Below are positions 17,271 to 20,000 of a stretch of DNA of 20,000 nt, in pieces. This stretch comes from Neoscytalidium dimidiatum (Eukaryota; Ascomycota; Dothideomycetes; Botryosphaeriales; Botryosphaeriaceae), in assembly GCA_037367355.1 (NCBI GenBank), contig JAVSCG010000029.1:1-20000 (forward strand). The letters run 5' to 3'. Below the pieces are notes generated by a model. It was given only the letters and a program-made list of their open reading frames with translations. It did not search any database and was not told where the DNA came from. Within the stretch, counting starts at the first letter, position 1; each line of letters begins with the position of its first letter. The position numbers and the translations under genes were made by a program.

Positions 17271-18118
17271 AATCTAATTAAATAAACGAATAAACTAGGA
17301 GAAATCTAAGTAAATTAGATTTAATTACGAGAAGGCGAACTAGGATAAATTCTCTAAGATCTTTAAAGAAAAAGCCTCGAACTTTATAGAAAAGCTACGC
17401 CTCTAGCTAGCTATTCTAGAAGAAGAGAATAAAGATCTTAGCCTAGAGATTCTAAAAGACCGTTCGAAAGAAGTCTTACTTTTAGAAAAACTAGAAGAAT
17501 TTCTAACTAACCTTATACGGTAAGTAGCGGACTAAGCTTCTAAACTACCTGCTAGCTAAAGCTAAACCCTAGTAGAATTCTACTTAATAGAGGTCCAGGG
17601 AACCTTAAATAATAAACGCGGCTTATACGACGCTCGCCAGAGCTCAAACAAGTAAGACTCCTAAAACCCTAAACGAATACTCTCCTCTATTCGTAAAGCT
17701 AAACGGGACTACTAGAATTCGTTTCTAAGTAAAAATACCCCGAAACTATCTTTAAAGTAATAGCTATATAAAACACCGTCCGATAAAACGAACCTATCGA
17801 TTCGCTAAAAACGGCCTACTATAAGATAGCTAGAAGGGAAAAGTCTGCTTAAAAGAAAACGTTATTTTATCCCCTTCTAACGTACGAATCGAAAATAACT
17901 AGATAAATTACTAGCCGGATCTAAGCTGGGAATAGCTAATTTAGATAAAAAGACTCGAACGAACGTATTCGAACCTAATAAAGGAACTACGCCCGGCCGG
18001 ATTTAATATTCTAAAAATAATAATCAGCCTATAACGATTCCGAAACCTTTATTTTATCTATTCGAACCTCTTTAAATATAGCTACTATCTAAAGTGCTAG
18101 AGATAAGTAACGGGGGTA
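17271..18118 (+). pseudogene. Endonuclease-RT linker of the LINE
   Basis: The plus strand reads as a Lys/Glu-rich helical stretch, with KEKASNFIEKLRL and LEILKDRSKEVLLLEKLEEF, between about 17365 and 17515. More degraded sequence follows up to the RT. Such a linker, with a region before the first RT block, is usual in LINE ORF2. Frames change several times. Confidence 0.55.
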
Positions 18119-18805
18119 ATTTTAAAGAAACCTAATAAGCCGGATCCCGTAAATCCTAAGACTTATAGGGTTATCTCTTTATTAAATTACCTAGGAAAAG
18201 TACTCGAACGAGTAATAGCTAAACGCCTCGGTTTTCTAGCGGAAACGATAAACCTAATCTACCCTATATAAATAGGGGGAAGACTTAAAAAATCCGCTAT
18301 AGACGCCTGCTTTATTCTAACGAATTTAGTAGAGGAAAATTAAAAAGTAAAGCTAAAAACATCTACGCTATTTCTAGACGTACGCGGCGCTTATAACTAC
18401 GTCGCGTAAGAATAACTCCTAGGAATTCTAAGAAAGTTAAAGCTCCCTACTAACCTACTCGCGTAGGTTAGAACTTTCTTAAATTCCCGATAACTACGCC
18501 TTAGTTTCGACGGAAATATAGAAGAATTTAGTAACGTAGAAACGGGTATACCGTAAGGAAGCCCTATTTTATCGATACTATTTCTAATATATATTCGAGA
18601 TCTATTTTAAACGAACTTTATTACCTACTTATCTTACGTCGACGATATCTCTTTAATAGTAAGCTCGAATAGCTAGAAAAAGAATATTAAGATACTAGAA
18701 AGAGAAGCGGAAAGACTCTATAAACTAGGCGCGGAAAATACTATATAATTCGACCTTAAAAAAACCGAATTAATGTATTTTTCTAAAGAAAAAACGGTAA
18801 AAGAT
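18119..18805 (+). pseudogene. Non-LTR reverse transcriptase of the LINE
   Basis: One frame runs from KPNKPDPVNPKTYRVISLL (from 18128) through motif A LFLDVRGAYNYV (Asp 18377-18379) and motif B GIP-(stop)-GSPILS to motif C YVDDISL (18635-18646). It then reads LKKTELMYFSKEK. Stops such as the TAA in GIP-GSP, usually CAA of QGSP, are RIP-type. The catalytic Asp residues are intact and no indel breaks the core, so the damage is nearly all point mutation. Confidence 0.9.
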
Positions 18806-20000
18806 TCTACTCTAAAACTACCTACGGGTTTAGTTATAAAGCCTAAGAATCTAGTCCGATATCTAGAGAGCTTTTCCTACACCCTTAATTTTAAGGAACA
18901 CGTCGATATTAGAATAAGCTGCTCGTTCGAGCCTCTCGAGGATAAATAGACTAGCTAATATCGAAAACGGACTAAAACCTAACGCGTATGGAGTTATATT
19001 TAGCTTCACGCTACCTCCGCCTGACTACTACCCGTTTTATACTCAGAATAACCAAGCAAATTTTAAACGGTGCTACGATACTCTAGAATCTAGCTTTACG
19101 GAAAATACTAGGCGTTTTTAAAACCGCTCTAATTACTCCCTAAATAGTTTCGATCCCACCCTCAGAAATTCGCTAGAAAACAACCTCCGATTCTACGCCC
19201 TACGAAGTCTTAAATTAGACCGAAAACACCCACCCGAAGCCTTCTAGAAAGAGAGAACGAATACGAAAGCCTCGTTCAAAAATTAGAGACTTTCTAAAAG
19301 ATAAGTCAGATAACCTCGAAACGGTTAATTCTTTTCTACTTTCTACCTTAGAGGCTATCTACCCCCTACTCGGTTAAAGTCTCTAAACTCTCGAAAGAAG
19401 AATAAGCTAAGAAATACCTAAACGAACTCGAAAACCCTCCGGATAACCTAATATCTATCTATACGACCGAAGTTCGATTCTAATAAAACCGGAATTGGAC
19501 TAGCAGTTTTATAGATAGAAACGACCCTACCTTTAAAGACGAAACTACTATTATAGTAGAAAATATCGGGGATAATAACTCAGTTTATAACGGCGAACTA
19601 GAGGCTACTACGAGCCCTAACTCGCAGTTAAAAACGGATATACCGATAAAGATATTAGAGTCTACGCGGATAACTAGGCCGCGCTCTACCGTCTAAAAAT
19701 ACTATCTAGAAATCTAGAATAACTAGCGTAAATACGAGCTTTAAACGTAGCTAAAACGCTTATCCTAAAAGGAAATTCAGTTTAATTAGAATAGGTCCCT
19801 AGCTATTTTAATATACGCGGTAATAAAGAAGTAGATTCCCTAGCTAAATACGTCTATAAAATAAACCCGAATAACGAATCGACTAGCTACGCATTCTTTC
19901 GAGTACTAACGCAAGTAGATTTTATTAATTTGTGGTAAAAAATAGCGAATAAGTAAGCGGAAATAGCCTCTAAAGAGTCTTATCTAAGGCGGTTTAACTA
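18806..20000 (+). pseudogene. LINE ORF2 C-terminal part with RNase H, copy B
   Basis: After the RT comes NLVRYLES, a degraded ASRI-NRLANIENGLKP block, and then the segment that repeats copy A from about 19030. RNase H blocks are seen: VYNGELEA, KDIRVYADN with the Asp at 19669-19671, and the same Gln-to-TAG stop as copy A at 19675. Near 19465 the first RNase H block is disturbed by an indel. CpA and TpG are much commoner than in copy A, so this copy escaped some RIP. From about 19954 it no longer matches copy A and continues past the window end. Confidence 0.8.

Larger units (their letters stand above)
17083..20000 (+). mobile_element. LINE (Tad1-like) ORF2 relic, 5'-truncated, running off the window
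   Basis: The plus strand carries in order the C-terminal part of an APE-type endonuclease, a linker, a non-LTR RT and an RNase H domain, the layout of fungal Tad1-group LINEs. It has RIP stops but retains more CpA than the LTR element, with several between 17580 and 17660 and more after 19000. The endonuclease N-terminus is missing to the left, and the end lies beyond the window. Confidence 0.8.

Noticed and set aside
1..20000. CRISPR arrays, rRNA or tRNA genes, bacterial operons or prophage.
   Set aside because: No spaced short repeats, no tRNA-like cloverleaf or rRNA block was seen, and all readable proteins are eukaryotic retroelement proteins.

Overview
The window looks like repeat-rich, gene-poor DNA of a filamentous ascomycete fungus (Pezizomycotina). 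It holds no host gene that I can recognise. It is a stack of nested retrotransposons. Most of it has been hit by repeat-induced point mutation (RIP): outside 3233-9688 the dinucleotides CpA and TpG are nearly absent on both strands while CpG remains common. I read only one CpA and no TpG in the first 1,800 bases. That removes ATG, CAA, CAG, TGG, TGC and TGT and fills every frame with TAA and TAG. The species cannot be named from this sequence.

Layout. 1-1696 is RIP-saturated repeat of unknown class. 1697-15870 is an old Ty3/gypsy chromovirus on the minus strand, with LTRs at 1697-1923 and 15647-15870. Its protease, RT (YLDD kept), RNase H/connection, integrase and chromodomain can all still be read as fossils. 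A second, much younger Ty3/gypsy chromovirus at 3233-9688 is inserted inside it in the same orientation. The young element has 384/376-bp LTRs with TGTTACG...CGTAACA ends, a 5-bp TATAA target duplication and no sign of RIP. It carries gag with a CCHC knuckle, then protease, RT-RNase H, HHCC-DDE integrase with a GPY-like module, and a chromodomain. From 15885 to the window end lie fossils of a Tad1-like LINE on the plus strand: a 3' fragment (15885-16838), a GC-rich spacer with a hairpin, then a longer ORF2 relic with the endonuclease C-terminus, an RT with YVDD, and RNase H running off the end.

How the parts work together. In the young element transcription should start in the right-hand LTR and run leftward. 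The LTR has a TATA box with five GATC motifs at near-helical spacing just upstream. About 33 bases downstream of the TATA box lies GTGGTCA, the exact complement of the sequence just inside the 5' LTR. The old element repeats this layout with a 9-base complement 32 bases below its TATA box. Both therefore look like self-primed (Tf1/sushi-type) chromoviruses.

The most unusual coding feature is an antisense gene. Between pol and the 3' LTR, on the opposite strand and tail-to-tail with pol, the young element carries an ORF (3706-4253) whose cysteines have the spacing of a Gal4-type Zn2Cys6 cluster, followed by a charged coiled coil. The old element has a RIP-mutated, Lys/Glu-rich plus-strand ORF in the same place, and the young element landed inside it.

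Nearly all damage in the young element is single-base indels, often in homopolymers, with few substitutions. This raises the possibility of base-calling errors rather than real decay.
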